Shown piece by piece: positions 7,267 to 16,059 of a DNA stretch of 29,721 nucleotides. A program made the position numbers and the translations under genes. The DNA is taken from positions 1-29,721 of the forward strand of contig CALRKY020000033.1 of the NCBI GenBank assembly GCA_943368345.1, in the 5' to 3' direction. The DNA is from JADCGM01 sp943368345. Lineage in GTDB: Bacteria; Pseudomonadota; Alphaproteobacteria; Sphingomonadales; Sphingomonadaceae. Within the stretch, counting starts at the first letter, position 1, and every line of letters begins with the position of its first letter. The notes beneath the pieces are model-generated. The model ran no database searches, had not been told where the DNA came from, and was given only the letters and a program-made list of their open reading frames with translations.

Positions 7267-7965
7267 TCATTGATTGTCATTGGCAATGCGGCGACGGGCT
7301 TCCAATCGCCGCAAAATCTCCCGCGTGTGCAGATGGCCGAGCATGTCGTTGATCGCCGAAATACCGCTTTCCGCCATGTCGAGCGCCTGCAGTTCATCAA
7401 TTTCGCCTGCGGTATTGTCGAAGAACAGCCGCAGCTCCTGGCTGACCAGCCAGTCGATCAACTCGGCAAAGAAGGTCATATTCTCACCGGCAAAGCCGCG
7501 CTCGCGGGTGAAGCCGACCTTGTCCAAGCGGGCATGACAGCTCAGAATGGCGGCGTCGCGCTGGCTCATGCAGCCGCTCGCGTCCACCGTAACGGTGCCG
7601 AGCGCCACCGCCTCGTCAAACTGGTCGGGCTGGCAGCCGGTCTGGGCAATCACCTCGTCCCGGCTGAGCCGCGGTGCCGTCCCGTCGAGCCGCAGCCGAA
7701 GCAGACTGTCAATCTCCGGAAACGCCCCGGCGTGCAGCCAGCGGTCGCCGTCCTCGGCATCGAGCAGCGTTTTGATGACGCCCAGCGGCAGGAACCGCTC
7801 CTCCTGCAACCGCTTGATCGCCCGGACGCGAGTAACGTGATCGTCGCTGTAAAAGGCCGAATTGCGGCTGACCCGGTCGGGTTCCGGCAACAGCCCTTCG
7901 CGGATGTAAAAGCGGATCGTCTCCCGCCCCACCCCGGTCTTCGACTCAAGTTCCCGCATTCGCAT
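7267..7965 (-). CDS. MerR-family transcriptional regulator
   Basis: A 232-residue regulator. Residues 1-70 form the winged helix of MerR proteins (MRMRELESKTGVGRETIRFY, IREGLLPEPDRVSRNSAFYS). The C-terminal part is long and not a simple metal-binding loop, so it may sense an organic ligand or partner protein; its Cys residues are scattered and form no recognisable metal site. It sits directly upstream of the diiron gene, and probably controls it and itself. Start choice between codons 1 and 3 (ATGCGAATG) is open; no strong ribosome site is visible. Confidence 0.85.
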   Translation of the reverse strand: MRMRELESKTGVGRETIRFYIREGLLPEPDRVSRNSAFYSDDHVTRVRAIKRLQEERFLPLGVIKTLLDAEDGDRWLHAGAFPEIDSLLRLRLDGTAPRLSRDEVIAQTGCQPDQFDEAVALGTVTVDASGCMSQRDAAILSCHARLDKVGFTRERGFAGENMTFFAELIDWLVSQELRLFFDNTAGEIDELQALDMAESGISAINDMLGHLHTREILRRLEARRRIANDNQ

Positions 7966-8029
7966 GCGGGGAAACCTATCATGAAAAGTGCGGAGCGCAA
8001 CTACGTAATATACTCTCGCAATTGAGGGG

Positions 8030-8560
8030 TCACAGCATTTTACCCATGGGGACCAAGGGCACAGTCACGCCGTTGACCGGTGCACTTCGGACGCGTTCGA
8101 TCTCGCGGTAGCCGCACGACGTGTACAGCGGTTCCCCGGCCAGCGTGGCCATCAACTCCGCCTGGGCAAACCCCGACGCCCGCGCCGCGTCCTCGCACAG
8201 CGCCAGGATCATCCGCCCGACACCGCGCCGGGTAAAGTCCGGATGCGTGTACATGGCGCGGACGCGGGCGGCATCGCGCACCGGATCTAGCGGCGCGGTA
8301 TCTCGCAGCCCCGCACTATGATCGCCGCCATACAGCGTCACCCGCCAGCTCCAGCCGCCGCACCCGGCAATGCGTCCACCGTCCTCGACCACAAAATAGG
8401 TCCGGTCAGTCACCAACTGGGTATCAAGCCTCATCATAGCCCCGCTGGCTGCTACCTCAGTGTCGGTCAAGAACCCCGACAACAGAGTTGCCATGGCAGC
8501 GTCCATGATGCTGCGAAGCGCGGGGAGGTCATCATCAAGTGCAAGACGGTGTGTCAGCAT
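8030..8560 (-). CDS. GNAT-family N-acetyltransferase
   Basis: A 176-residue GNAT protein. The acetyl-CoA pyrophosphate loop is in YTHPDFTRRGVGRMIL (about residues 105-120), and the C-terminal ELMATLAGEPLYTSCGYREIER shows the usual late strand and helix. It is probably a cytoplasmic acyltransferase acting on a small molecule or an amino group; the substrate is not evident. It reads away from the MerR gene, separated by a short gap, and is followed upstream by the membrane-protein gene on the same strand. Confidence 0.85.
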   Translation of the reverse strand: MLTHRLALDDDLPALRSIMDAAMATLLSGFLTDTEVAASGAMMRLDTQLVTDRTYFVVEDGGRIAGCGGWSWRVTLYGGDHSAGLRDTAPLDPVRDAARVRAMYTHPDFTRRGVGRMILALCEDAARASGFAQAELMATLAGEPLYTSCGYREIERVRSAPVNGVTVPLVPMGKML

Positions 8561-8578
8561 CGTTCCCGAGTGTAGCGC

Positions 8579-9004
8579 TCACGCCGAACTCTTCAAAACC
8601 CCGCTGCCGATCAGGCCTGCGACATAGATCGTGACCAACAACAGATTTGGGATGATGTTCAACCCAAAGCCGGTGGCCACCGACAGGGTGCAGTCGATGA
8701 CGAACCAGCTGGCCATGCCGGCGCTGACCGCCGTCCACAGCGGACGGCCAGCGCTGCCAAGCGCAATGGCGGCGCGGATCATCACATGCAGCGTCACCGC
8801 CCAGCCGATGGTGACTGCGCCCATCACCGCTAGGCTGAACCGCAGCGCCGGTGCAAAATCAACGTCGCCGCCGCCCTGCAACACCGTCATCAGCAACCGC
8901 ACGGGGCCGTCGGTGGCGGCAAATGCCCCACCGGCCAGCAACACCCCAAACCCGCCGATGGACAGGCACCACAGGGCAAACCACGTCCGCCATACTCCAG
9001 ACAT
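8579..9004 (-). CDS. Small four-helix membrane protein (paralogue A)
   Basis: A 141-residue protein of unknown function with about four hydrophobic segments (near 9-30, 55-80, 92-112 and 118-136). It is clearly homologous to the protein at 10438: both contain GW, then W-F-x-[IL]-D-x3-S-[IV]-A-[ST]-G-x3-N-x3-N in an ungapped stretch, and both have P-x-R before the second segment. The start is the second ATG of ATGGCGATG (9004), because GGAG is then 6 bases away; the first ATG would abut it. It diverges from the XRE-regulator gene across a 123-base region. Confidence 0.75.
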   Translation of the reverse strand: MSGVWRTWFALWCLSIGGFGVLLAGGAFAATDGPVRLLMTVLQGGGDVDFAPALRFSLAVMGAVTIGWAVTLHVMIRAAIALGSAGRPLWTAVSAGMASWFVIDCTLSVATGFGLNIIPNLLLVTIYVAGLIGSGVLKSSA

Positions 9005-9127
9005 CGCCATCTCCTTTGCGTTCGTCCGATATGTCGGCCTTTCGTGAACGCGGGCAATTACCTGCGAGGTCATTGAACCGCCGCCGATGGCATGGGACAG
9101 AGGTCCGGCAAATGGAGGCACAGCCGC
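9005..9127. promoter_or_regulatory. Divergent control region with CCGA-N4-TCGG palindrome
   Basis: This gap separates the membrane-protein gene from the divergent XRE/MmyB-type regulator. CCGATATGTCGG at 9026-9037 is an inverted repeat of the size many Xre dimers bind, placed about 22 bases upstream of the membrane-protein start. Control of both genes by the regulator is inferred from position only. Confidence 0.4.
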
Positions 9128-9943
9128 ATGGATTTGGAGGACCCGCTTTTCCGCATCGGTGCCGATGGCGGCTTTCCGCGCCTGCTGCGGGACTGGCGCC
9201 AACGCCGCCGGATGTCGCAACTTGATCTGGCGCTGGAATCGGGTGTGTCGCAGCGCCATGTCAGCTTCCTCGAATCCGGGCGTGCCAATCCCAGCCGGTC
9301 GATGATCCTGCAACTCAGTGAAACGCTCGAGGTACCCTTGCGCGACCGCAACCACTGGCTGGCGGCGGCGGGCTTTGCGCCGCTGTTCAAGGCCCGGGCG
9401 CTGGACGATCCGCAGATGGGGCAGGTGATGAGCGCGGTCCGGATGATGCTGACGGCGCATGAACCCTTTCCGGCGCTGGCGCTCGACCGGGCCTGGAATA
9501 TCCGGATGTCGAATGCGTCCTTCGACCGGATGATGGGTTTGTTGGGCGGGGGCATCTGGGACCGTATTGGCGGAGGGGAGCGCAACCTGATGCGGCTGTT
9601 CTTCCACCCGCAGGGCATCCGCCCGTTCGTGACCAATTGGGATGCGGTCGGCCCGCTGATCTGGCAGCGGGCGCGGCGGGAGGCGGAGGAGCTGGCCGGG
9701 GGTGAAATGACCGCGGTTCTGGACGACTTGATGCCGCTTCAGGACGCCGACATCCTGTGGTCAGCGGCAGAGACCGCGCTCGTCCCGGTGATGCCGTTCA
9801 ACATGCAGATCGGCGACCTCAGGATCTCGATGTTCACAGTCATCGCGACCTTTGGCACCGCGCAGGACGTGACCGCCGACGAACTGCGCATCGAAACCCT
9901 GTTCCCCGCCGATGCCACGACCGAGGCGCTGTTCCGAGGGTAG
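9128..9943 (+). CDS. XRE-family regulator with MmyB-like ligand-binding domain
   Basis: A 271-residue regulator. A Cro/CI helix-turn-helix occupies about residues 17-75 (LRDWRQRRRMSQLDLALESG, SQRHVSFLESGRANPSRSMI). Residues about 95-265 match the MmyB-like domain, a PAS-related pocket that binds hydrophobic or fatty-acid-like ligands in characterised members (ALDRAWNIRMSNASFDRMMG, LRISMFTVIATFGTAQDVTA). The start at 9128 has GGAGG 9 bases upstream. Such regulators usually control neighbouring oxidoreductase genes; here the neighbours are two related membrane proteins and an epoxide-hydrolase-like gene. Confidence 0.9.
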   Translation: MDLEDPLFRIGADGGFPRLLRDWRQRRRMSQLDLALESGVSQRHVSFLESGRANPSRSMILQLSETLEVPLRDRNHWLAAAGFAPLFKARALDDPQMGQVMSAVRMMLTAHEPFPALALDRAWNIRMSNASFDRMMGLLGGGIWDRIGGGERNLMRLFFHPQGIRPFVTNWDAVGPLIWQRARREAEELAGGEMTAVLDDLMPLQDADILWSAAETALVPVMPFNMQIGDLRISMFTVIATFGTAQDVTADELRIETLFPADATTEALFRG

Positions 9944-10033
9944 TTTGCCAGTTCACGCCATAACCCGTGGCGTAATTGCCCACCAGCAGATCGCCCTGAT
10001 AGGTCAAACTGCACACCAATCAGGAGATACGGA

Positions 10034-10423
10034 ATGGCAACGGCATCGCTTTCACCAACTGATCTTGTCCGCAAATTCCTGTCGGCGATGGAACCGCTGG
10101 ACTATGAGAGCGCACTGCGGCTTGTCAGCGCGACATGCGAGTATATCAATCCACCGCCAATCGGTACGGTCCTAGGCCCGGAAGCGATACACGCGGTGCT
10201 GGGTCCGTTTTTCGCACCAACGCTCGAGAACGAGTTTCGTATTCTGCGAGTCGCTTCGTCAGGTCCAGTTGTGTTCCTAGAACGTTTGGATCGACACCGG
10301 CTAGCGGACAAATGGGTCGAGCTTCCGGTCACTGGTGTGTTCGAGGTCCATGATGGGTTAATCACCTACTGGCGTGACTATTTTGACGCGCCGACGATCA
10401 TGTCCCAGTGGCCGACCAGCTAG
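10034..10423 (+). CDS. Limonene-1,2-epoxide hydrolase-like (SnoaL-fold) protein
   Basis: A 129-residue cone-shaped alpha+beta protein of the LEH family. The catalytic residues of Rhodococcus LEH have counterparts with matching spacing: Tyr37 and Asn39 (YIN), Arg84 and Asp86 (ERLD) and Asp115 (YWRDYFD). LEH enzymes open epoxides with water without a covalent intermediate. The presence of the full set supports activity as an epoxide hydrolase, though the substrate is unknown. AGGAG lies upstream of the ATG. The next gene begins 14 bases downstream, so the two are likely cotranscribed. Confidence 0.85.
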   Translation: MATASLSPTDLVRKFLSAMEPLDYESALRLVSATCEYINPPPIGTVLGPEAIHAVLGPFFAPTLENEFRILRVASSGPVVFLERLDRHRLADKWVELPVTGVFEVHDGLITYWRDYFDAPTIMSQWPTS

Positions 10424-10437
10424 GAGCCGTGCGGCGC

Positions 10438-10857
10438 ATGACTAGGAAATTCCACAAATTCTGGCTGAAAATCACCGCGATTGTTGTCGGGTCGTTCGGG
10501 CCGGTGTTCTTCCTCGGGTCAATGCCGGAAACGATCGAACCGGCGCGCATGACCCTCGATATCCTTAGCTGGCCAATGGACGGTGCCACCACCTACGCCT
10601 CCGCCGACACCCGCTTCCTGTCGGCGGTGACCGGCGGATTCCTGCTCGGCTGGGGCGTGATGATCTGGTGCCTGTCGACCTGGGTCTATGACGCGGCGCC
10701 AGAGGCCGTGCGGCGGACAGTCTTGGTCAGCCTGCTATGCTGGTTCTGCCTCGACAGCGCCGGATCAATCGCCTCAGGCAACACGTCCAACGCCCTGTTC
10801 AACGTCGCTGTACTGCTGGTCGCCGTCGGCCCGCTGTGGCGACCCGCGGCTGAATGA
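10438..10857 (+). CDS. Small four-helix membrane protein (paralogue B)
   Basis: A 139-residue membrane protein related to the one at 8579-9004 (shared GW, then CWFCLD-x3-SIASG-x3-N-x3-N, with the same spacing). Hydrophobic segments lie near residues 11-29, 61-83, 95-113 and 119-135. The start at 10438 is the ATG after AGGAG, with a longer than ideal 11-base gap; a GTG nine bases earlier, or one at 10408 overlapping the LEH gene, are possible. Function unknown; the LEH gene upstream is on the same strand. Confidence 0.72.
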   Translation: MTRKFHKFWLKITAIVVGSFGPVFFLGSMPETIEPARMTLDILSWPMDGATTYASADTRFLSAVTGGFLLGWGVMIWCLSTWVYDAAPEAVRRTVLVSLLCWFCLDSAGSIASGNTSNALFNVAVLLVAVGPLWRPAAE

Positions 10858-11039
10858 AGCTACGACCTGCCCATTAGCCGCGTGGGCGACAGCCGGATAT
10901 GGTCTGAACCAGCACAACCCGAATAGTCGGACGACGCAGTGGTCGGTCGTGTCCGTCGGATTCGCAGAGCAAACACCAACTCGCGGGAGCCGTCAATTCA
11001 GGGCTTCCCGACATCCCGTCGGCACGGCACAATCCGGAG

Positions 11040-11585
11040 ATGACTGTCGTCCGCCTCTCCACCGCTAGGCTCACCCTTGCGCCCAACACCCACGCCGATT
11101 TTGAGGAGAGTGCGGCGATGTGGGCGGATCCGGTGGTGACGCGGTTCATTGGCGGAAAGCCCAATACCCGGGAGGAAGCGTGGGCGCGGCTGTTGCGGCA
11201 GGCGGGGCTGTGGGCCTTGTTCGGCTTTGGCTATTGGGCGGTGCGGGAGGCGGCGACCGGGCGGTTCGTTGGGGAAGTCGGCTTCATGAACGCAGGCCGC
11301 GACCTTGATCCGCCTTTTGGCGATGTCCCCGAATGCGGTTGGGCCCTGATGCCCTGGGCGCACGGCAAGGGCTATGCGACCGAGGCGTTGATCGCGGCGC
11401 ATGCCTGGGCCGATGGGCGCGGCATCGACCGGACGGTGTGTATGATCAACCCGGCCAACACCGCCTCCGAAGCGGTTGCGGCGAGGATCGGTTACCAGGC
11501 TTATGCCCAAAGCCTCTACAAGGGCGAACCGACCGTCCTCTATGATCGTTTGAGGACGGCCGGCGGGCCTGATCCGGTTCGCTAG
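11040..11585 (+). CDS. RimJ/RimL-type GNAT acetyltransferase
   Basis: A 181-residue acetyltransferase of the Acetyltransf_3 type. It begins with the usual LSTARLTLAPNTHADFEESA, has GFMNAGRDLDPPFGDVPECG in the central sheet, then the acetyl-CoA loop WAHGKGYATEAL and the NPANTASEAVAARIGY ending. Members acetylate ribosomal-protein N-termini or small amines; the target is not known here. It is not closely similar to the GNAT protein at 8030. A 180-base gap without obvious genes precedes it. Confidence 0.88.
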   Translation: MTVVRLSTARLTLAPNTHADFEESAAMWADPVVTRFIGGKPNTREEAWARLLRQAGLWALFGFGYWAVREAATGRFVGEVGFMNAGRDLDPPFGDVPECGWALMPWAHGKGYATEALIAAHAWADGRGIDRTVCMINPANTASEAVAARIGYQAYAQSLYKGEPTVLYDRLRTAGGPDPVR

Positions 11586-11600
11586 GGGCCGGGTATAGCC

Positions 11601-11615
11601 GCGCTTCGCAAGCGC
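11601..11615 (+). terminator. Short perfect hairpin between GNAT gene and dinB
   Basis: GCGCTT and AAGCGC form a 6-base stem with a 3-base loop, 15 bases after the GNAT stop. There is no following U-run, so its role as terminator is weakly supported. Confidence 0.25.
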
Positions 11616-11645
11616 CGCCAATTGGTGTATCCGTTTCGTTCTATC

Positions 11646-12722
11646 ATGACCGACGGGCGCAAGATCATTCATATCGATATGGACGCGTTCTTCGCGTCGG
11701 TCGAACAGCGGGATGATCCGGCTCTGCGCGGTCGGCCGGTTGCGGTCGGCCACCCCGGCGGGCGGGGCGTGGTGGCGGCCGCCAGCTATGAGGCGCGCAA
11801 GTTCGGGGTCCGCTCCGCCATGCCGTCGGTGACCGCGCTGCGCAATTGCCCGGAACTGATGTTCGTGCCTGCCCGATTTGACGCCTACCGAACCGTGTCC
11901 CGGCAAATCCGGGCGATTTTCGCCGACTATACCGACCTGGTGGAGCCGCTGTCGCTCGACGAGGCCTATCTGGATGTGACCTGTAACAAACGCGGCATCG
12001 CCACCGCCACCGAAATTGCCCGCGAAATCCGGGCCCGGATCTTCGAGGAGACCCAGCTGACCGCGTCGGCAGGTGTGTCCTACAATAAATTCATCGCCAA
12101 GCTCGCCTCCGACTACCGGAAGCCGGACGGGATGACCGTCATCCCCCCGGCCAAGGGGCCGGCCTTTGTCGCCGCCCTCCCGGTCCGGCGGTTCCACGGT
12201 GTCGGGCCAAAGACAGCGGCGCGGATGGAGGCGCTGGGGATTGTGACGGGTGCCGATCTCGCCGCGCAAACGCTTGCGTTTCTGCAGGCGCGGTTCGGCA
12301 AATCGGGCGACTATTATTTCCACGCAGCGCGCGGGCAGGATCAACGCGCGGTGACGCCGGACCGACCGCGCAAATCCTATGGGGCGGAGACAACCTTTGC
12401 GACAGATCTGTTCAGTGAAGCCGCCGTGCTGGCCGCCCTTGCACCGCTGGCGGACGGGGTGGCGGGCTATCTGCAGCGCGGCGGTACCCCGGCCCGGACC
12501 CTTACGTTGAAACTCCGCTATGCCGACTTCCGCACCGCAACCCGGGCCAGGACGGTCGCCGACCGGTACCGCGACCGTGCCGCAATCGAGACCGGCATGC
12601 GCGACTTGGTCAGCGGCCTGATGCCACTGGCACAGGGCGTGCGGCTGCTCGGCCTGGCACTGTCCAATTTTGAAGGTGATGACGCGTCAGAGGCGCCGCC
12701 GCAGCTGACATTGGGAATATAG
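11646..12722 (+). CDS. dinB: DNA polymerase IV (Y-family, translesion)
   Basis: A 358-residue Y-family polymerase that copies past damaged bases and is usually induced by DNA damage. Catalytic acidic residues are visible in HIDMDAFFASVE (Asp11; steric-gate Phe16) and LSLDEAYLDV (Asp105-Glu106). SASAGVSYNKFIAKLASDYR and the helix-hairpin-helix region FHGVGPKTAARMEALGI follow, then the little-finger domain. The C-terminal QLTLGI is a beta-clamp binding motif much like QLVLGL of E. coli Pol IV. The ATG at 11646 gives the family's usual N-terminus. No LexA box was recognised upstream, and the ribosome site is weak. Confidence 0.95.
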   Translation: MTDGRKIIHIDMDAFFASVEQRDDPALRGRPVAVGHPGGRGVVAAASYEARKFGVRSAMPSVTALRNCPELMFVPARFDAYRTVSRQIRAIFADYTDLVEPLSLDEAYLDVTCNKRGIATATEIAREIRARIFEETQLTASAGVSYNKFIAKLASDYRKPDGMTVIPPAKGPAFVAALPVRRFHGVGPKTAARMEALGIVTGADLAAQTLAFLQARFGKSGDYYFHAARGQDQRAVTPDRPRKSYGAETTFATDLFSEAAVLAALAPLADGVAGYLQRGGTPARTLTLKLRYADFRTATRARTVADRYRDRAAIETGMRDLVSGLMPLAQGVRLLGLALSNFEGDDASEAPPQLTLGI

Positions 12723-12844
12723 GGCAGGTGAGCCACCCTAACCCAACCAATCCTCGCAGCGCAGGCCGTCGATACCCCGTCAAATCCGCCCCTTGCTCTT
12801 GCGGGTCCGGGTCGCGACATAGGGGGTTGTTGTTGGAGAAGATG

Positions 12845-15427
12845 ATGCCCGATGCCCCCGCCCCCGTGCGGCTTGCCGATTATCTGCCGCCGCGTTGGCT
12901 GGTGCCGGATGTGGAACTGGGTTTTGTGCTGGATGCGGACCGGACCGTCGTGACTGCGCGATTGACGGTCGCCCGCCAAGGCCAGCACCGGGAGCCGCTC
13001 CGCCTCGACGGGGAAGGGCTGGTGCTGAAATCGGTGAGGGTCGACGGACGGCCTCTTGCCCCCGGAGACTATGGTCTGGCGAATGGCCAGTTGGTGATCG
13101 CGCTCCCTGGGGACAGCGCCACGGTCGAAACTGTCGTCGAAATTGCGCCTGCTGCCAATTCGCAGCTGATGGGGCTGTATGCTTCGGGTGGGAATCTCTG
13201 CACCCAGTGCGAAGCGGAAGGGTTCCGGCGCATCACCTTTTTCCCGGACCGACCCGACATCTTGTCGCGCTACACCGTGCGGCTGGAGGCCGACCGGGCG
13301 GCGTTTCCCGTACTGCTGTCGAACGGCAATCCGGGCGGGGCCGGAGACCTCGGTGGCGGGCGGCATTTCGCGGTGTGGACCGATCCCTTTCCCAAACCCT
13401 GCTATCTGTTCGCGCTGGTGGCAGGGCGGCTGGCACCATTCCGCGACAGCTTCACCACAATGAACGGCCGAACCATTGACCTCGCCATCTGGGTTGCCGC
13501 CGCTGATCTGCCGAAATGCGCCCATGCCATGGCCGCGCTCAAAACATCGATGCGCTGGGATGAGGACCATTATGGCCGCGAATATGATCTGGAGGTATTC
13601 AACATCGTTGCGGTCAGCGATTTCAATTTCGGGGCGATGGAGAATAAAGGCCTCAACATCTTCAATTCCAAATATATCCTTGCGGACCCGGAGACCGCGA
13701 CCGACGCGGACTTTGACCAGGTGGCCGCCGTCGTCGCGCATGAATATTTCCACAACTGGACCGGCAACCGCATCACGTGCCGCGACTGGTTCCAGCTGTC
13801 GTTGAAGGAAGGGCTGACGGTCTTTCGCGATCAGGAATTTTCCGCTGACACCGGCAGCCGGGCCGTGAAGCGGATCGAGGATGTCCGGGTGCTGCGCGCT
13901 GCCCAGTTCCCGGAGGATGCCGGGCCACTGGCCCACCCGGTGCGCCCGGATTCCTATATCGAGATCAGCAATTTCTACACCGCCACGGTCTACAACAAGG
14001 GTGCGGAGGTCATCCGGATGATGGCGGCGCTGCTGGGACCGGAGGCCTACCGCAAGGGCTGCGACCTGTATTTTGACCGACATGACGGCCAGGCGGTAAC
14101 GGTTGAGGACTGGGTCCGTGCGCACGAAGATGCCTCGGGCCGCGACCTGACCCGGTTCCGGCGCTGGTATTCGCAGTCGGGGACGCCGCGCGTTGCGGTT
14201 GCGGTCAGCCATGACACGGCCGCCGGAACCGTCACCATCGGCCTCTCCCAATCCACCCCGGCGACGCCCGGGCAGCCAGTCAAGGCCCCGTTCCACCTGC
14301 CGCTGCGGTTGGCGCTGTTCAACCGGGACAGCGGGGCCCGGATCGGTGATGAATGCCTGATTGAGCTAACCGAGGCCCGCGCGACGGTGACCATCGACGG
14401 CGTCGCTGGCCTGCCGCTGGTGTCGCTCAACCGGGGTTTCACCGCACCGGTGGTGATCGAGGCAACACAGTCGCGCGCCGACCTCGCCCTGCTGTCTGCC
14501 CATGATGACGATCCGTTCGCCCGCTATGAGGCGATGCAACGGCTCGGCGTCGATGTGCTGACCGCAGCGGTCACCAGTGGCGGCAATCCGGCGGACCCTG
14601 ACCTGCTGCGCGCCGTGGCGGCGACGCTCGACTCCGGGCTCGATCCGGCCTTCATTGCCGAAGCCGTGGTGCTGCCGAGCGAGGCGTTTCTTGGTGACCA
14701 GCTCGACCGGGTCGATCCCGATACCATCCACCGCGCCCGCCAGGCCGCGCGGCTGGCACTGCTCGATCACAGCCGGGAGCGCTGGTGGGAGATTTACCGC
14801 AGCCACAGCGACAATGGCTATGCCGCCACCGGTGTGGCGAAAGCCCGGCGCAAGCTGAAAAATGTTGCGCTGGGCTTCCTGTGCGTCGATGACGGGGCGG
14901 AAGCGATTGCCGCGGCACACGACCAGTTCGACCGCGCCGACAATATGACGGACCGGATGGCAGCGCTTGGTGCGCTGGGCAATTCGGCCCGGCCCGAGCG
15001 CGATGCCGCCGTTGCCGCGTTCCACGCCAGGTTCCGGGCGGACGCGCTGGTCATCGACAAATGGTTCATGGTGCAGGCGCTGTCGCTCCGTGCCGATACG
15101 CTGGCGCAGGTGACGGCGCTTGCCGACCATCCGGACTTTTCGCGCCGGAACCCGAACCGGCTGCGTGCCCTGCTGCTGTCCTTTGCCGCCAATCAGTTGC
15201 GGTTCAATGATCCAAGCGGCGCCGGCTACCGCTTCATCGCCGACGAGGCGATTGCCGCCGACAGTATCAACACCCAGTCCGCCGCCCGCCTCGCCCAGTC
15301 CCTGACCCGCTGGCGGCGCCTCGAACCCGCCCGCGCCGCGCTGATGAAAGGCGAACTGCAACGGGTGATGACCACCCCGGACCTGTCAAAAGACGTGTTC
15401 GAAGTCGCGAGCAAGGGACTGGCGTAG
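12845..15427 (+). CDS. pepN: Aminopeptidase N (M1 zinc metallopeptidase)
   Basis: An 860-residue cytoplasmic aminopeptidase that removes N-terminal residues from peptides. It carries GAMEN at 263-267, which binds the substrate N-terminus, and the zinc site HEYFHNW (His299, Glu300, His303) with Glu322 eighteen residues on. These positions are within a few residues of E. coli PepN. The all-helical C-terminal domain (from about residue 540) is complete. Of two adjacent ATGs, the second at 12845 is preferred because GGAG is 6 bases upstream; the first adds one Met. A longer frame from 12728 lacks family similarity. Confidence 0.95.
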   Translation: MPDAPAPVRLADYLPPRWLVPDVELGFVLDADRTVVTARLTVARQGQHREPLRLDGEGLVLKSVRVDGRPLAPGDYGLANGQLVIALPGDSATVETVVEIAPAANSQLMGLYASGGNLCTQCEAEGFRRITFFPDRPDILSRYTVRLEADRAAFPVLLSNGNPGGAGDLGGGRHFAVWTDPFPKPCYLFALVAGRLAPFRDSFTTMNGRTIDLAIWVAAADLPKCAHAMAALKTSMRWDEDHYGREYDLEVFNIVAVSDFNFGAMENKGLNIFNSKYILADPETATDADFDQVAAVVAHEYFHNWTGNRITCRDWFQLSLKEGLTVFRDQEFSADTGSRAVKRIEDVRVLRAAQFPEDAGPLAHPVRPDSYIEISNFYTATVYNKGAEVIRMMAALLGPEAYRKGCDLYFDRHDGQAVTVEDWVRAHEDASGRDLTRFRRWYSQSGTPRVAVAVSHDTAAGTVTIGLSQSTPATPGQPVKAPFHLPLRLALFNRDSGARIGDECLIELTEARATVTIDGVAGLPLVSLNRGFTAPVVIEATQSRADLALLSAHDDDPFARYEAMQRLGVDVLTAAVTSGGNPADPDLLRAVAATLDSGLDPAFIAEAVVLPSEAFLGDQLDRVDPDTIHRARQAARLALLDHSRERWWEIYRSHSDNGYAATGVAKARRKLKNVALGFLCVDDGAEAIAAAHDQFDRADNMTDRMAALGALGNSARPERDAAVAAFHARFRADALVIDKWFMVQALSLRADTLAQVTALADHPDFSRRNPNRLRALLLSFAANQLRFNDPSGAGYRFIADEAIAADSINTQSAARLAQSLTRWRRLEPARAALMKGELQRVMTTPDLSKDVFEVASKGLA

Positions 15428-15453
15428 GGCGACAGGCCGAATGCTTTCCTTAC

Positions 15454-16059
15454 TCAATTCGCTGCGACCCAATCGGCGACTTCCCCAGCAATGCCGTTCG
15501 CCGCGCGGTTAAGGGCGGCGGCGATTTCTCTCGGAGTTTGGGACGCGACCGGTTGACTGGCGGTGAAGCTGCGGGCGGCGAGCAATTGGCCGTTGGCGCT
15601 GGTCAGCACCGCGTCATAGCGGACCCGGACCATTGGTGTGCTGCGCACATCGAGGCCGAAGTCGAGCAGCTTTCCGCCAAGTTTGCGCGCCGGGGCGAGG
15701 TCGGTGTTGCGACCGTCGAAGGCGATGACGCCGGTTTTGGCCGCGACCGTGTCGATCAGCAGGCGCTGAAACAGCCGGGCCGGTTGTTCAATCCAGCTGC
15801 CGTCTTTCAGATATTGCACCTCAGTATCGCTGGTGGCGACCGGCAGCCGCAGTGTTTGCAGCGCCCCCGGAACGCCGGGGAGCGTGATGAGGAGGGTCGC
15901 GCCCGGCTTGGTTGGCGCAGGTGCCGACGACGCCTCCGCCCGCAGGGTCAGCAAGGCTGCCGGGGCCGCGGTATTGCCGCCAATCTGTACCAGCGGACCA
16001 CAGGCGGCCAGCCCGAGCAAGGCAGCACCAAGGACAAGGTCAATTCGATTTCGGGTCAT
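15454..16059 (-). CDS. ABC-type transport auxiliary lipoprotein (PqiC/MlaD-partner-like)
   Basis: A 201-residue predicted lipoprotein. The leader ends in the lipobox LAAC, followed by a small domain of the ABC_trans_aux (DUF330/PqiC-like) type: it has VQYLKDGSWIEQPARLFQRL, the family's hallmark, and a long C-terminal helix. These outer-membrane lipoproteins work with MCE proteins in lipid transport. The gene is last in the mla-like operon and its start lies inside the 3' end of the mlaD-like gene (20-base overlap), so translation is probably coupled. The ATG at 16059 is chosen over longer frames to give the correct signal peptide. Confidence 0.85.
   Translation of the reverse strand: MTRNRIDLVLGAALLGLAACGPLVQIGGNTAAPAALLTLRAEASSAPAPTKPGATLLITLPGVPGALQTLRLPVATSDTEVQYLKDGSWIEQPARLFQRLLIDTVAAKTGVIAFDGRNTDLAPARKLGGKLLDFGLDVRSTPMVRVRYDAVLTSANGQLLAARSFTASQPVASQTPREIAAALNRAANGIAGEVADWVAAN

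Noticed and set aside
10998..15361. Very long minus-strand frames at 10998-12344, 12518-14296 and 14366-15361
   Set aside because: They lie antisense to the GNAT, dinB and pepN genes, show no family motifs, and are expected from high-GC codon bias.
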